Of a stretch of 64,000 nucleotides of DNA, positions 42,874 to 50,797 are shown in pieces. Both the position numbers and the translations under genes were made by a program. A model generated the notes under the pieces. That model searched no databases, had not been told where the DNA came from, and worked only from the letters and a program-made list of their open reading frames with translations. The stretch comes from CAYUYV01 sp964561475 (GTDB taxonomy: Bacteria; Pseudomonadota; Alphaproteobacteria; JAJFIK01): positions 37,603 to 101,602 of the forward strand of contig CAZLPU010000004.1 in assembly GCA_964561475.1 (NCBI GenBank), written 5' to 3'. The number at the start of each line of letters is the position of its first letter. The first letter of the stretch is position 1.

Positions 42874-43329
42874 TCAGCAGGGCCGGTCGTAGATCCGCCA
42901 GTGGGTTGGCTGCGCCACCCGGTCATAAAGGCCCCGGGCCCGGTAATTGGTCTCCGCTGTCATCCAGCGGATGCCGAGCCAGCCCCGTTCTTTCCCGATG
43001 TCGCTGATTGCCTGGATCAGCGCTTCCGCCGTGCCCGTGCCCCGGAAAGCCGGATCCACGAACAGGTCGTCCAGAAAGCCGCCTGTGCCCGCGGCAAGGG
43101 GCCTGGTGAACGCGCGGAAATGGGCAATGCCGGTCACGGTTTCCCCGCCAAGGGCCACGAGCCCCTCCAACTCATGGTCAGGGTCCTGGAGCCAGGACCA
43201 GACCCGCTCCCGCATCGCGCCAGTCTGCACCACTTTGTAGAAGTCGGCATAGGCCCCATACAGATGGTCCCACTGCGCCCTGTGCTCTGCTGCGAGAGCA
43301 ACAATCCGTATGCTTGCGTTCTGGTCCAT
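42874..43329 (-). CDS. GNAT family N-acetyltransferase
   Basis: A 151-residue acetyltransferase of the GNAT fold. The central strand FLDDLFVDPAFRGTGTAEALIQ holds the acetyl-CoA loop, with the sequence R-G-T-G-T-A as the expected (Q/R)xxGx(G/A) motif. The C-terminal motif B (TNYRARGLYDRVAQ) is also clear. The substrate is unknown. The start is taken as the ATG at 43329 (GGTGA 5 bases upstream); a GTG 9 bases earlier is possible. It converges with rsh, the stops being 4 bases apart. Confidence 0.9.
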   Translation of the reverse strand: MDQNASIRIVALAAEHRAQWDHLYGAYADFYKVVQTGAMRERVWSWLQDPDHELEGLVALGGETVTGIAHFRAFTRPLAAGTGGFLDDLFVDPAFRGTGTAEALIQAISDIGKERGWLGIRWMTAETNYRARGLYDRVAQPTHWRIYDRPC

Positions 43330-43368
43330 TGAGATCACCGTTTCCCGCGCCGTCGGTAAACCAGAGCC

Positions 43369-43656
43369 TCAAAAGCCCTTGGCCATCACAATGATCCCTT
43401 CAGAAGCATTCCACCGGTGCTCCGCCAGCGCCTGATAAGCGGGGGATTCGTACCAGTCCAGCAGGTCTTCCTGGCTGGGAAAGGAAATCAGCACCATGCG
43501 CTCAAACCCCCATGCCCCTTCCATCACCACCGGGTGGTCGTCCACGGCCAGGAGGGAGCCCTTGAAATTCTGAAAAACCTCCATGAAACCCTGGGCGTAG
43601 GTGTCATAGGCCTCACGGTCCAGAAACTTGATCTGGGCGATTGCATAGACGGTCAT
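43369..43656 (-). CDS. DUF1330 family protein
   Basis: A 95-residue protein of the DUF1330 family, a ferredoxin-like dimeric alpha/beta-barrel fold. It shows the usual order: AIAQIKFLDREAYDTYAQGF, LLAVDDHPVVMEGAWGFERMVLISF and WYESPAYQAL. No enzymatic function is established for the family. AAAGG precedes the ATG at 43656, which fixes the start against a longer frame. It lies 39 bases upstream of the GNAT gene on the same strand and may be cotranscribed with it. Confidence 0.9.
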   Translation of the reverse strand: MTVYAIAQIKFLDREAYDTYAQGFMEVFQNFKGSLLAVDDHPVVMEGAWGFERMVLISFPSQEDLLDWYESPAYQALAEHRWNASEGIIVMAKGF

Positions 43657-44009
43657 GGTCCAGCCTTTCCATGGTGAGGCGGTCCCCAGGCTCATGGCAT
43701 GGAATCCCATTGCCCTGATGTCCTCCGGGGGCATGCGCCATTTTTGGGGACCCAGCATTGGGGACCCAGCATCGGGGACAAAGAGGATTCAGCCTGCCGT
43801 CATGGGGTGGAAGTGTGGCCGCTGGCCCTAACCGGTGTGACAGGGTCATGGGCCGGTGTAATGGGGCCATGGGCCGCCATCTTGGGGCCGGGACAGGGTT
43901 GCGCTTCTATGGTTTAGTGGGAGCGCGAAAAGCTGTTCAATCAAAAATTGTGCCGGGACCCTCTCTGTTTGCACAGGGTCGTGTGCGCGGCTTCAGGGGA
44001 GAGGAACCC
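43657..44009. other. Intergenic region with a 14-bp tandem repeat
   Basis: These 353 bases separate the DUF1330 gene (minus) and a small membrane-protein gene (plus). GGGGACCCAGCATT (43746-43759) is followed directly by GGGGACCCAGCATC (43760-43773) and by GGGGAC again. Several ATGGGGC/ATGGGCC runs follow. No gene with a plausible start is seen. Confidence 0.5.
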
Positions 44010-44396
44010 GTGAGAACAGTCATAATTGTCGTCAGCATGGTGTTGTTTCTGGCCGTTGCGGTGCGGCTGGGTGTGGCGGTGTGGCTGTCCCTGGACGGGG
44101 TCAATATTTCCGCCCACGGTTGGATTGCCATGGGCCTGACGGTGATCGTCTCCATCGGCATGTGGGCGGGCTTGATGTTTCTGGTCTTTTATTCGAACCG
44201 GATGGGTTATGACGATATAGACCAGAGGGACGGGGTCGATCCCCTGGATGGGGCCGAGAGCAACTCCCACCGAGATCCTGCCTCGGCTCCGCCATCCTCC
44301 GGCCCGTCTCCCGGAACCGGAAAATCCCCAACCGATAGCAGCCCAGAGCAACAGGAGCCCACCGATGAAGGACATGACCCAAGAAGAAGTTCTTGA
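44010..44396 (+). CDS. Small membrane protein overlapping pyrE
   Basis: A 128-residue protein with two membrane segments at about 4-24 (VIIVVSMVLFLAVAVRLGVA) and 35-57 (WIAMGLTVIVSIGMWAGLMFL). A Pro/Ser/Asp-rich hydrophilic tail of about 65 residues follows. I do not recognise a family. The start is the GTG at 44010, preceded by GAGAGGA, rather than an earlier in-frame ATG whose sequence looks non-coding. The last 32 bases overlap the 5' end of pyrE in another frame, so the two genes are likely cotranscribed and translationally coupled. Confidence 0.72.
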   Translation: MRTVIIVVSMVLFLAVAVRLGVAVWLSLDGVNISAHGWIAMGLTVIVSIGMWAGLMFLVFYSNRMGYDDIDQRDGVDPLDGAESNSHRDPASAPPSSGPSPGTGKSPTDSSPEQQEPTDEGHDPRRSS

Positions 44397-44961
44397 GGAA
44401 TTCGCAGGCGCGGGCGCGCTCCTGGAAGGGCATTTCATCCTGAGTTCCGGACGCCACAGCCCGACCTTTCTGCAAAAGGCTCTGGTCTTCAAAGATCCCA
44501 AGCGCACGGAACGTCTGTGCGCGGCCCTGGCGGCCCGCATCCGGATGCATTTCGGCGAGGATCCGGCGCTGGTGGTCTCCCCGGCCGTGGGCGGCATCAT
44601 TCCCGGCTATGAGACAGCCCGGGCGCTCGGTCTCCACGCCATTTACACCGAACGCGAAGACGGTCAGTTCCAACTCCGCCGGGGCTTCACCATCGAGGAG
44701 GGGACGCCGGTCATCATTGTCGAGGACATCGTCACGACGGGCCTGTCTTCGCGGGAATGTGTCGCGGCGATCAAATCGACCGGCGCCAATGTTCTGGGGG
44801 TGGCCTGCCTTATCGACCGGTCCGGTGGTGAGGCGGAAGTGGGCGTGCCGCTGATCGCGCTTGCGTCCCTGAAAGTGCCCTCCTATGCCCCCGATGAAGT
44901 GCCCGCCGATCTGGCGGCCATGCCCGCCGTCAAGCCCGGCAGCCGGCATCTCAAGACGTGA
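44365..44961 (+). CDS. pyrE: Orotate phosphoribosyltransferase
   Basis: A 198-residue enzyme that joins orotate to PRPP in pyrimidine synthesis. The PRPP-binding loop VIIVEDIVTTGLSSRE is intact, as are the upstream FILSSGRHSPTFLQKA and VVSPAVGGIIPGYETAR segments and the flexible loop region with TEREDGQFQLRR. The start at 44365 (MKDMTQEEVLEEF) has CAGGAG upstream and lies inside the preceding gene. It is followed by a 230-base spacer with a perfect hairpin before pdxJ. Confidence 0.95.
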   Translation: MKDMTQEEVLEEFAGAGALLEGHFILSSGRHSPTFLQKALVFKDPKRTERLCAALAARIRMHFGEDPALVVSPAVGGIIPGYETARALGLHAIYTEREDGQFQLRRGFTIEEGTPVIIVEDIVTTGLSSRECVAAIKSTGANVLGVACLIDRSGGEAEVGVPLIALASLKVPSYAPDEVPADLAAMPAVKPGSRHLKT

Positions 44962-45085
44962 GGCAGATGACGACAGGGGCGCAGATGCCTGCCTCGTTCA
45001 GCGGCCTATCCGGATGATGCGGGTGCAGGTCGGCATTCGTCTGGACAAGTTGCTGCACAAACAAAGGCTTAGCTCGGATACCGGG

Positions 45086-45111
45086 CAGACAGAAGGCGCC
45101 CCTTCTGTCTG
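45086..45111 (+). terminator. Perfect 11-bp hairpin between pyrE and pdxJ
   Basis: CAGACAGAAGG pairs exactly with CCTTCTGTCTG across a four-base loop. It is not followed by a U-run, so it may be a processed 3' end, an attenuator or a factor-assisted terminator. It lies 125 bases after pyrE and 84 bases before pdxJ. Confidence 0.6.
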
Positions 45112-45194
45112 AGACCCTCCACTAGAAGACCCTGCTTTCCACATTATGTCTCCTGGGGTCGATGGAACCCGAAGCCCGCCGAAGGAGATTGTCC

Positions 45195-46004
45195 ATGGCA
45201 TCCGCCCCAACCCATCCAGGCCCGACCCATCCAGGCCCGACAGGATCGATCCGGCTCGGCGTGAATGTCGATCACGTGGCGACCCTGCGAAACGCCCGGG
45301 GCGGGCGTCATCCGGATGTTGTGCGGGCGGCCCGGATGGTGATCGGTGCGGGCGCCGACAACATCACCGCCCATTTGCGGGAAGACCGGCGCCACATCCG
45401 CGACGCGGATATGCGCGCCCTCCGGGAGGCTATCTCGGTGCCCCTGAATTTCGAAATGGCGGCCACCCCGGAAATGGTCGCCATTGCCAGCGATCTGGCG
45501 CCCCATGCGGCCTGCCTGGTGCCCGAGCGCCGGGAAGAGGTGACCACGGAAGGCGGGCTCGACGTGACCGCGAACCGCCACACCCTCGCTCCCGCCATCC
45601 AGCGGTTACGGGATGCGGGGATCCGGGTTTCCCTTTTTGTGGACCCGGTGCCGGACCATTTGAGACTGGCACGGGAACTGGGCGCCCAGGTGGTGGAACT
45701 GCACACGGGCCCCTACTGCGATGCGGTCACCGATGGAGACGCAACGGCGGCGGAACAGCATCTGGCCCGGCTGACGGAAGGGGCGGCGATTGCCCATCAG
45801 GCCGGGCTTGAAGTGCATGGGGGACACGGTCTCGCCTATGACAGTGCCGGGGCCGTGGCGGCCATCCCGGAAATCGTGGAGTTGAATATCGGCCACTTTC
45901 TGATGGGCGAGGCGCTGTTCACCAGTCTTGAGGCCAGCGTGTCGAAAATGAAGACCCTCATCACCCGCGCAAGCGAAACCGGCGACACGATCCCGTTTCC
46001 CTGA
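45195..46004 (+). CDS. pdxJ: Pyridoxine 5'-phosphate synthase
   Basis: A 269-residue PdxJ, which condenses 1-deoxyxylulose 5-phosphate with aminoacetone 3-phosphate to make pyridoxine phosphate. The family motifs NVDHVATLRNARGG, HLREDRRHI, FEMAATPEM, LVPERREEVTTEGGLDV and HTGPYCDAV are all present, followed by HGGHGLAYDS and ELNIGHFLMGEALF. An N-terminal extension of about 20 residues is encoded by an exact tandem duplication of a 15-bp unit (45211-45240), giving THPGP twice. AAGGAGA precedes the ATG at 45195. It starts the pdxJ-acpS-lepB-rnc-era series. Confidence 0.96.
   Translation: MASAPTHPGPTHPGPTGSIRLGVNVDHVATLRNARGGRHPDVVRAARMVIGAGADNITAHLREDRRHIRDADMRALREAISVPLNFEMAATPEMVAIASDLAPHAACLVPERREEVTTEGGLDVTANRHTLAPAIQRLRDAGIRVSLFVDPVPDHLRLARELGAQVVELHTGPYCDAVTDGDATAAEQHLARLTEGAAIAHQAGLEVHGGHGLAYDSAGAVAAIPEIVELNIGHFLMGEALFTSLEASVSKMKTLITRASETGDTIPFP
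45211..45240 (+). repeat. Exact 15-bp tandem duplication in the 5' end of pdxJ
   Basis: CCCATCCAGGCCCGA occurs twice in direct contact and in frame, within the non-conserved N-terminal extension. Confidence 0.9.
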
Positions 46005-46104
46005 CGCCCTCTTCTGGACGACGACCCGGTGGCCCTGGGCACCCGTCCCGGGCCAGTGTGCCAGCTCCTTCCAGCACCAGCCCCTTCCAACACAGGACAC
46101 GTCC

Positions 46105-46506
46105 ATGATTATCGGCCTGGGCAACGACATGATCGATATTCGCCGGATCGAACGCACCCTGGAGCGGTTCGGCACCCGTTTCACCCAACGGGTCTTCACG
46201 GATCTGGAGCGGGCCAAGGCCGAACGGCGGGTCAAACAAGCCGCCACTTACGCCAAACGGTTTGCCGCGAAGGAGGCCTGCTCGAAGGCCCTGGGCACCG
46301 GTTTCAGCCGCGGCGTCTACATGAAAGACATCGGCGTGGTGAATGAACCCTCCGGCCGTCCCACCCTTCACCTGACCGGTGGAGCCCGCACCCGGCTCGA
46401 GTCCATGGTGCCTCCGGGACACGCGCCCCACATTTTTCTCACTCTGACCGATGATGATCCCTGGGCTCAGGCCATCGTGATCATCGAAGCAAGATCCGAG
46501 GGTTGA
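46105..46506 (+). CDS. acpS: Holo-[acyl-carrier-protein] synthase
   Basis: A 133-residue AcpS that transfers phosphopantetheine from CoA to acyl carrier protein. The N-terminal MIIGLGNDMIDIRRIE carries the metal-binding Asp, and AKRFAAKEACSKALGTGF the conserved Glu and Lys. The remaining trimer-interface strand motifs (GRPTLHLTGGA, FLTLTDDDPWAQA) are normal. The ATG at 46105 is conserved. It follows pdxJ by 100 bases, the standard alphaproteobacterial order. Confidence 0.96.
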   Translation: MIIGLGNDMIDIRRIERTLERFGTRFTQRVFTDLERAKAERRVKQAATYAKRFAAKEACSKALGTGFSRGVYMKDIGVVNEPSGRPTLHLTGGARTRLESMVPPGHAPHIFLTLTDDDPWAQAIVIIEARSEG

Positions 46507-46684
46507 CCGCGTGGCCCCTTTAATTCCGCGCCATGCAGGCGAGAATCTTCGTGAAAATACTGTGAGAAAAAGGGCTTGGATTTTGCTGGTGCGCACGATC
46601 GGGCATTCTTGACCGTGACGCGGCCCCCATACTACGTGCTACTGTGACAGCGTGCGGCTTTGTATCGAACTGGCGAGGGACCCC

Positions 46685-47446
46685 ATGACCGTTCAGGCGG
46701 CCAAGGAGCTGAGAGTGACCACCAATTCCCTTTGGGAAAATGTGAAAACCATAAGCATTGCTTTGCTCATTGCTTTGTTTATCCGTGTATTTCTGTTCCA
46801 GCCGTTCAACATTCCGTCCGGCTCGATGATGAATACGCTCCTGGTGGGAGACTATTTGTTTGTCTCCAAATACGCCTATGGCTATTCAAAACACTCGCTC
46901 CCCTTCAGCCCGGCGGTGTTTGACGGTCGGATCTTTGGCGGTACGCCGGATCGGGGTGAAATTGTCGTGTTCAAGCTGCCCTCCGACGGCAAGACCGACT
47001 ATATCAAACGGGTTATTGGTCTGCCCGGAGATGAAGTGCAGATGCGCGGCGGTGTGCTCCACCTGAACGGTCAGGCCGTGGAACGGCGCCGGATCAGCGA
47101 TTTCACCTATGACGACTCGCGGGGCAGCGAGCGCCGGGTGGCGCGCTACCGGGAGATCCTGCCCAACGGGGTCAGCTACGACACCCTGGATTACAGCCCC
47201 AACGGCAAATACGACAACACCGACGTGTTCGTGGTGCCCGAAGGCCATTACTTCATGATGGGCGACAACCGGGACCGGTCCGCCGACAGCCGGGAACCCC
47301 GGGCGGTGAGCTTCGTGCCCGCGGAGAATTTGGTCGGGCGGGCGGAAGTCCTGTTCTTCTCCACCAATGGCGGGGCGGCGTTCTGGGAATTCTGGAAGTG
47401 GCCGGAAGCGGTGCGCTGGACCCGGCTTTTCTCCCGCATCAAGTAA
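46685..47446 (+). CDS. lepB: Signal peptidase I
   Basis: A 253-residue inner-membrane peptidase that cleaves signal peptides. One membrane segment lies at about residues 20-38 (ISIALLIALFIRVFLF). The catalytic serine is Ser47 in PFNIPSGSMMNTL and the lysine is Lys108 in DYIKRVIGLPGDEV. The later box GHYFMMGDNRDRSADSR is intact. The start is the ATG at 46685 with GAGGGA upstream. It sits between acpS and rnc, in the usual alphaproteobacterial order, and serves the many exported proteins of this window among others. Confidence 0.96.
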   Translation: MTVQAAKELRVTTNSLWENVKTISIALLIALFIRVFLFQPFNIPSGSMMNTLLVGDYLFVSKYAYGYSKHSLPFSPAVFDGRIFGGTPDRGEIVVFKLPSDGKTDYIKRVIGLPGDEVQMRGGVLHLNGQAVERRRISDFTYDDSRGSERRVARYREILPNGVSYDTLDYSPNGKYDNTDVFVVPEGHYFMMGDNRDRSADSREPRAVSFVPAENLVGRAEVLFFSTNGGAAFWEFWKWPEAVRWTRLFSRIK

Positions 47447-47612
47447 AATGGTGCTGACATAGACGCGTCAGGATCTTGGCGCGAGGCCGGGCGACGCCCA
47501 CATGGAATGCATGCAGCCTGATGATTTATCAGGGCGCCCGGCACCGCCTCCCAGAACGGGGCAAAAATCCGGACGGCGCAGTTCGCGCCCCCGGCAAGGT
47601 CAGGCGCTCCGG

Positions 47613-48326
47613 ATGACCCCCAGTGATGATGCCTTGGCAGCCTTTGAAGGCCGGATCGGTTATGTCTTCAATGACCGGTCCGTTCTGATCGAAGCCTTGA
47701 CTCATGCCAGTGTGGACCTTGGGGCCAAACATCGCCGGGGCGTCCGGGTCAATGAACGGCTGGAATTTCTTGGGGATCGGGTTCTGGGTCTCATGGCCGC
47801 CGACGCCCTGATGCGTGGGTTCACCGACGCGCCGGAAGGCGACCTTGCCCCCCGTTTGAATGCCCTCGTGCGCAAGGAAACCTGCGCCGAAGTGGCCCTC
47901 GAATGTCATTTGAATGAAGTGCTGGTCCTGGCCGCAGCCGAGAAATCCTCCGGCGGCGCCACCAAGCCCGCCATTCTGGGTGACGCCTGCGAAGCCCTGA
48001 TCGCCGCCATCTATCTCGATGGGGGCATGGCCAATGCCCGGGCGTTTTTCGACCGGTTCTGGGCGGAGCGGGTGTTTGCCCTCAAATCCGTTCCCCGGGA
48101 TGCCAAAACCACGCTCCAGGAATGGGTCCAGGCCAGACGCCAGGTCACCCCAACCTATACCGTGGTGGAGCGGTCCGGTCCGGACCATGCTCCGGAATTC
48201 ATCGTCGAAGTCACCATGCCCGGGGTGGAGCCGGCCAAGGGCACCGGAGCCTCGAAACGGGCCGCCGAACAGGCCGCCGCCCAGGCGGTCCTCGACCGGG
48301 AAAACCTCAATGGGGAGAACGCCTAA
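47613..48326 (+). CDS. rnc: Ribonuclease III
   Basis: A 237-residue RNase III that cuts double-stranded RNA during rRNA and mRNA maturation. The catalytic signature ERLEFLGDRVLGL lies at 48-60, and the second metal-binding box GDACEALIAAIYLDGG follows. A C-terminal dsRNA-binding domain (TTLQEWVQARRQVTPTYTVV ... ASKRAAEQAAAQAVL) completes it. The start at 47613 gives the normal family length; an in-frame ATG at 47502 would add 37 basic, Pro/Arg-rich residues and cannot be excluded. Its TAA overlaps the ATG of era (TAATG), so the two are translationally coupled. Confidence 0.93.
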   Translation: MTPSDDALAAFEGRIGYVFNDRSVLIEALTHASVDLGAKHRRGVRVNERLEFLGDRVLGLMAADALMRGFTDAPEGDLAPRLNALVRKETCAEVALECHLNEVLVLAAAEKSSGGATKPAILGDACEALIAAIYLDGGMANARAFFDRFWAERVFALKSVPRDAKTTLQEWVQARRQVTPTYTVVERSGPDHAPEFIVEVTMPGVEPAKGTGASKRAAEQAAAQAVLDRENLNGENA

Positions 48327-49417
48327 TGGCCGCCGACGGCCAATCACCGATTGATCCCGCCGCATCCGGCGAGGATCCCGCCAAACCACTCCCGACCGAC
48401 CAATCCAACGCAGGCCAATCCAACGCAGGCCAAACCAAAACAGACGAAACCAAAAGAGACGAGCACCAGTTGGATAGGGCCAAGGAGGACGGGCCGGCGC
48501 CGACACGCTGCGGCTTTACCGCCATTCTCGGCGCGCCCAATGCCGGCAAATCCACCCTGGTCAACCATCTGGTCGGCACCAAGGTCGCCATCGTCACCCA
48601 CAAGGTCCAGACCACCCGCACCCGCATCCGGGGCGTGGCCCTGCACGGCGCCGCCCAGATCATCTTCGTGGACACCCCGGGCATTTTCGTGCCCAAACGC
48701 CGTCTCGACAGAGCCATGGTGGACGCGGCCTGGGGCGGCGCCGATGACGCGGATGTGGTGGTGGTGCTGATCGACGCGGCACGCCTGGCGTCAGGGGATG
48801 GGGGCGGCAAGTCCCGGGAAGACAGTGAACGGATCGTCGAAGGGCTGACCTCTTCCGGGCGCAAAGCGGTGCTGGCCCTGAACAAGGTGGATTCCATCCG
48901 CCGGGATCAGCTTCTGCCCCTGGCGCAGGAATGGTCCGCCATGGGACCGTTCACGGACACTTTCATGATTTCCGGCATGACCGGCAGCGGAACGAGAGAC
49001 CTGCTGAACCATATCACCGCGCGGATGCCCGAGGGGCCATGGCTGTATCCGGAAGATCAGGCGGCGGACATGACCGAACGTCTCCTTGCCGCGGAAGTCA
49101 CCCGGGAAAAACTGATCCTGCGTCTCCACGATGAATTGCCCTACGCCACCACGGTGGAAACGGAACAGTGGAAGACCCTGAAGGACAAATCCATCCGCAT
49201 CGAACAGACCATCTATGTGGAACGGGACACCCAGAAGGCCATCGTCCTGGGCAAGGGCGGGCGGACGGTGAAGGAGATTTCCTCCACCGCCCGGGAAGAG
49301 TTGCAGGAGATGTTCGGCGTGCCCGTTCATCTCTTTCTGTTCGTCAAGGTCCGGGAAAAGTGGGTGGACGATCCGGAACGCTATCGGGAAATGGGCCTGG
49401 AGTTTCCCAAGGGCTGA
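48326..49417 (+). CDS. era: GTPase Era with an N-terminal extension
   Basis: A 363-residue Era, the KH-domain GTPase needed for 16S rRNA maturation and 30S assembly. GTPase motifs: G1 GAPNAGKS at 69-76, G3 VDTPG downstream, G4 NKVD; the KH domain carries the VLGKGGRTVKEI loop near the end. Most Era proteins are about 300 residues; here residues 1-60 are an extra hydrophilic segment containing two copies of SNAGQ, encoded by an exact 15-bp tandem duplication at 48401-48430. The start overlaps the rnc stop and GGGGAG lies upstream, so the extension is probably translated. Confidence 0.96.
   Translation: MAADGQSPIDPAASGEDPAKPLPTDQSNAGQSNAGQTKTDETKRDEHQLDRAKEDGPAPTRCGFTAILGAPNAGKSTLVNHLVGTKVAIVTHKVQTTRTRIRGVALHGAAQIIFVDTPGIFVPKRRLDRAMVDAAWGGADDADVVVVLIDAARLASGDGGGKSREDSERIVEGLTSSGRKAVLALNKVDSIRRDQLLPLAQEWSAMGPFTDTFMISGMTGSGTRDLLNHITARMPEGPWLYPEDQAADMTERLLAAEVTREKLILRLHDELPYATTVETEQWKTLKDKSIRIEQTIYVERDTQKAIVLGKGGRTVKEISSTAREELQEMFGVPVHLFLFVKVREKWVDDPERYREMGLEFPKG
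48401..48430 (+). repeat. Exact 15-bp tandem duplication in the 5' end of era
   Basis: CAATCCAACGCAGGC occurs twice in direct contact and in frame, within the non-conserved N-terminal extension. A third, degenerate copy may follow (CAAACCAAAACAGAC). Confidence 0.9.
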
Positions 49418-49464
49418 CGCGGTGTATCGCCCGCCATTGGGATTTCTCCGTATCCGGATGGCTG

Positions 49465-50733
49465 TTACACCCGTTCCAGCAGCATCACGCTGCCCTGGCC
49501 GCCGTCGGCACAGATCGACACCACCGCTCGGGAGCCCGAGGTCAGGGTGCTGAGTTCCTTCGTGGCCTGACTGAGGATACGCGCGCCGGTCCCTCCGAAG
49601 GGGTGACCGATGGCAAGGCTGCCCCCATGGGGATTGAGCCGGTCCCAGGGAAAGTCGCCCAGATCCGCATCCACCCCGGCCCGCGTCCGGCGATAATCCG
49701 CATCGGTGATCGCCTTGACATTGGCCAGAAGCTGGGCGGCGAAGGCTTCATGGATTTCCCACAGGGCGATGTCCTCGAACCGCAATCCGTGCCGTGACAA
49801 AAGCCGGGGAATGGCCCGGGCCGGAGCCATGAGGATGCCCTCGGTCTTGTAGTCCATGGCCGCGAGGGCCCAGTCCACGATCCGCACTTCCGCCGGTGCT
49901 CCAAGGCGCTCAAGGCCCTGCCGGGTGGCCACCCACAATCCGGCTGCGCCATCGGTGAGGGGCGAGGAGTTGCCGGCGGTCAAGGTACCCATGCCGCTTT
50001 CGGCATCGAACACCGGCCGCAGGCCAGCGAGCCGCTCGGCGGACGTGTCCCGCCGGGGCATGGCATCCCGCTCCACACCGGCAAAGGGCACGAGCAGATC
50101 ATCGAAGAAGCCCTTGTCCTGGGCGGCGGTCGCATTGCGGTGGCTGGCCAGGGCCACCTGGTCCTGCTGTTCCCGGGGGATCTCAAACAGCTTGGCGGTG
50201 TCCTCCGTATGCTGGCCCATGGACCGGCCGCTGATCCGGTTCGCCCAACCGGTGATGGGCAGGTGGAAATCATCCGCCTTCAGCGTTTCGACCGCCTCAA
50301 GGGCCGCGCCCGGATCGCTCAGGGCCAGGAAGGCAATTTTCTGGGCCGCTGTCTCGGTCAGGCCGATGGGCACATGGCTCATGGTCTCGACCCCGCCCAC
50401 CAGGGCAAGTTCGGTGCCGCCCCGGCCCAGCATCCCCGCGGCCTGGATCGTGGCCGCCATGCTTGTCGAACAGGCCAGAACCGTGGTGAAGGCCGGGATT
50501 TCCGGATCAAGACCCGCTTCGAGCAGCAGTTCCCTGGCCAGGTTCGACACGGTGGTGCTGGGAATGACCTGCCCCCAGACCATGAAATCCGGCCGGCCCT
50601 GTTCCCCCATGGCCTGGACAACGGGAATCGAAACCTCGATAGCGTTGTGGGCCGCATAGGAACCGCCGGCCTTGACGAAGGGCGTGCGCTTGCCCGGAGC
50701 CAGGAAGATATCGTAGGGCGCGGAAGGGGTCAT
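49465..50733 (-). CDS. Acetyl-CoA C-acyltransferase (thiolase)
   Basis: A 422-residue thiolase that cleaves 3-ketoacyl-CoA (or runs the reverse condensation). The nucleophile Cys88 is in TTVLACSTSMAATIQAAGML, followed by LALVGGVETMSHVP. The His of HEAFAAQLLA, the NPHGGSLAIGHPFGGTGAR segment and the second Cys in SICADGGQGSVMLLE are in place. The sequence is closest to FadI-type long-chain enzymes, but no FadJ partner is adjacent. GGAGA precedes the ATG at 50733. It is transcribed with the flavin oxidoreductase and probably the glutathione transferase upstream. Confidence 0.93.
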   Translation of the reverse strand: MTPSAPYDIFLAPGKRTPFVKAGGSYAAHNAIEVSIPVVQAMGEQGRPDFMVWGQVIPSTTVSNLARELLLEAGLDPEIPAFTTVLACSTSMAATIQAAGMLGRGGTELALVGGVETMSHVPIGLTETAAQKIAFLALSDPGAALEAVETLKADDFHLPITGWANRISGRSMGQHTEDTAKLFEIPREQQDQVALASHRNATAAQDKGFFDDLLVPFAGVERDAMPRRDTSAERLAGLRPVFDAESGMGTLTAGNSSPLTDGAAGLWVATRQGLERLGAPAEVRIVDWALAAMDYKTEGILMAPARAIPRLLSRHGLRFEDIALWEIHEAFAAQLLANVKAITDADYRRTRAGVDADLGDFPWDRLNPHGGSLAIGHPFGGTGARILSQATKELSTLTSGSRAVVSICADGGQGSVMLLERV

Positions 50734-50797
50734 GATCCGTCTCCGTTCGAATGGCAGAGAAAATACGTGTGCAAATGAGTAAGGTGTGGGCTGAACA

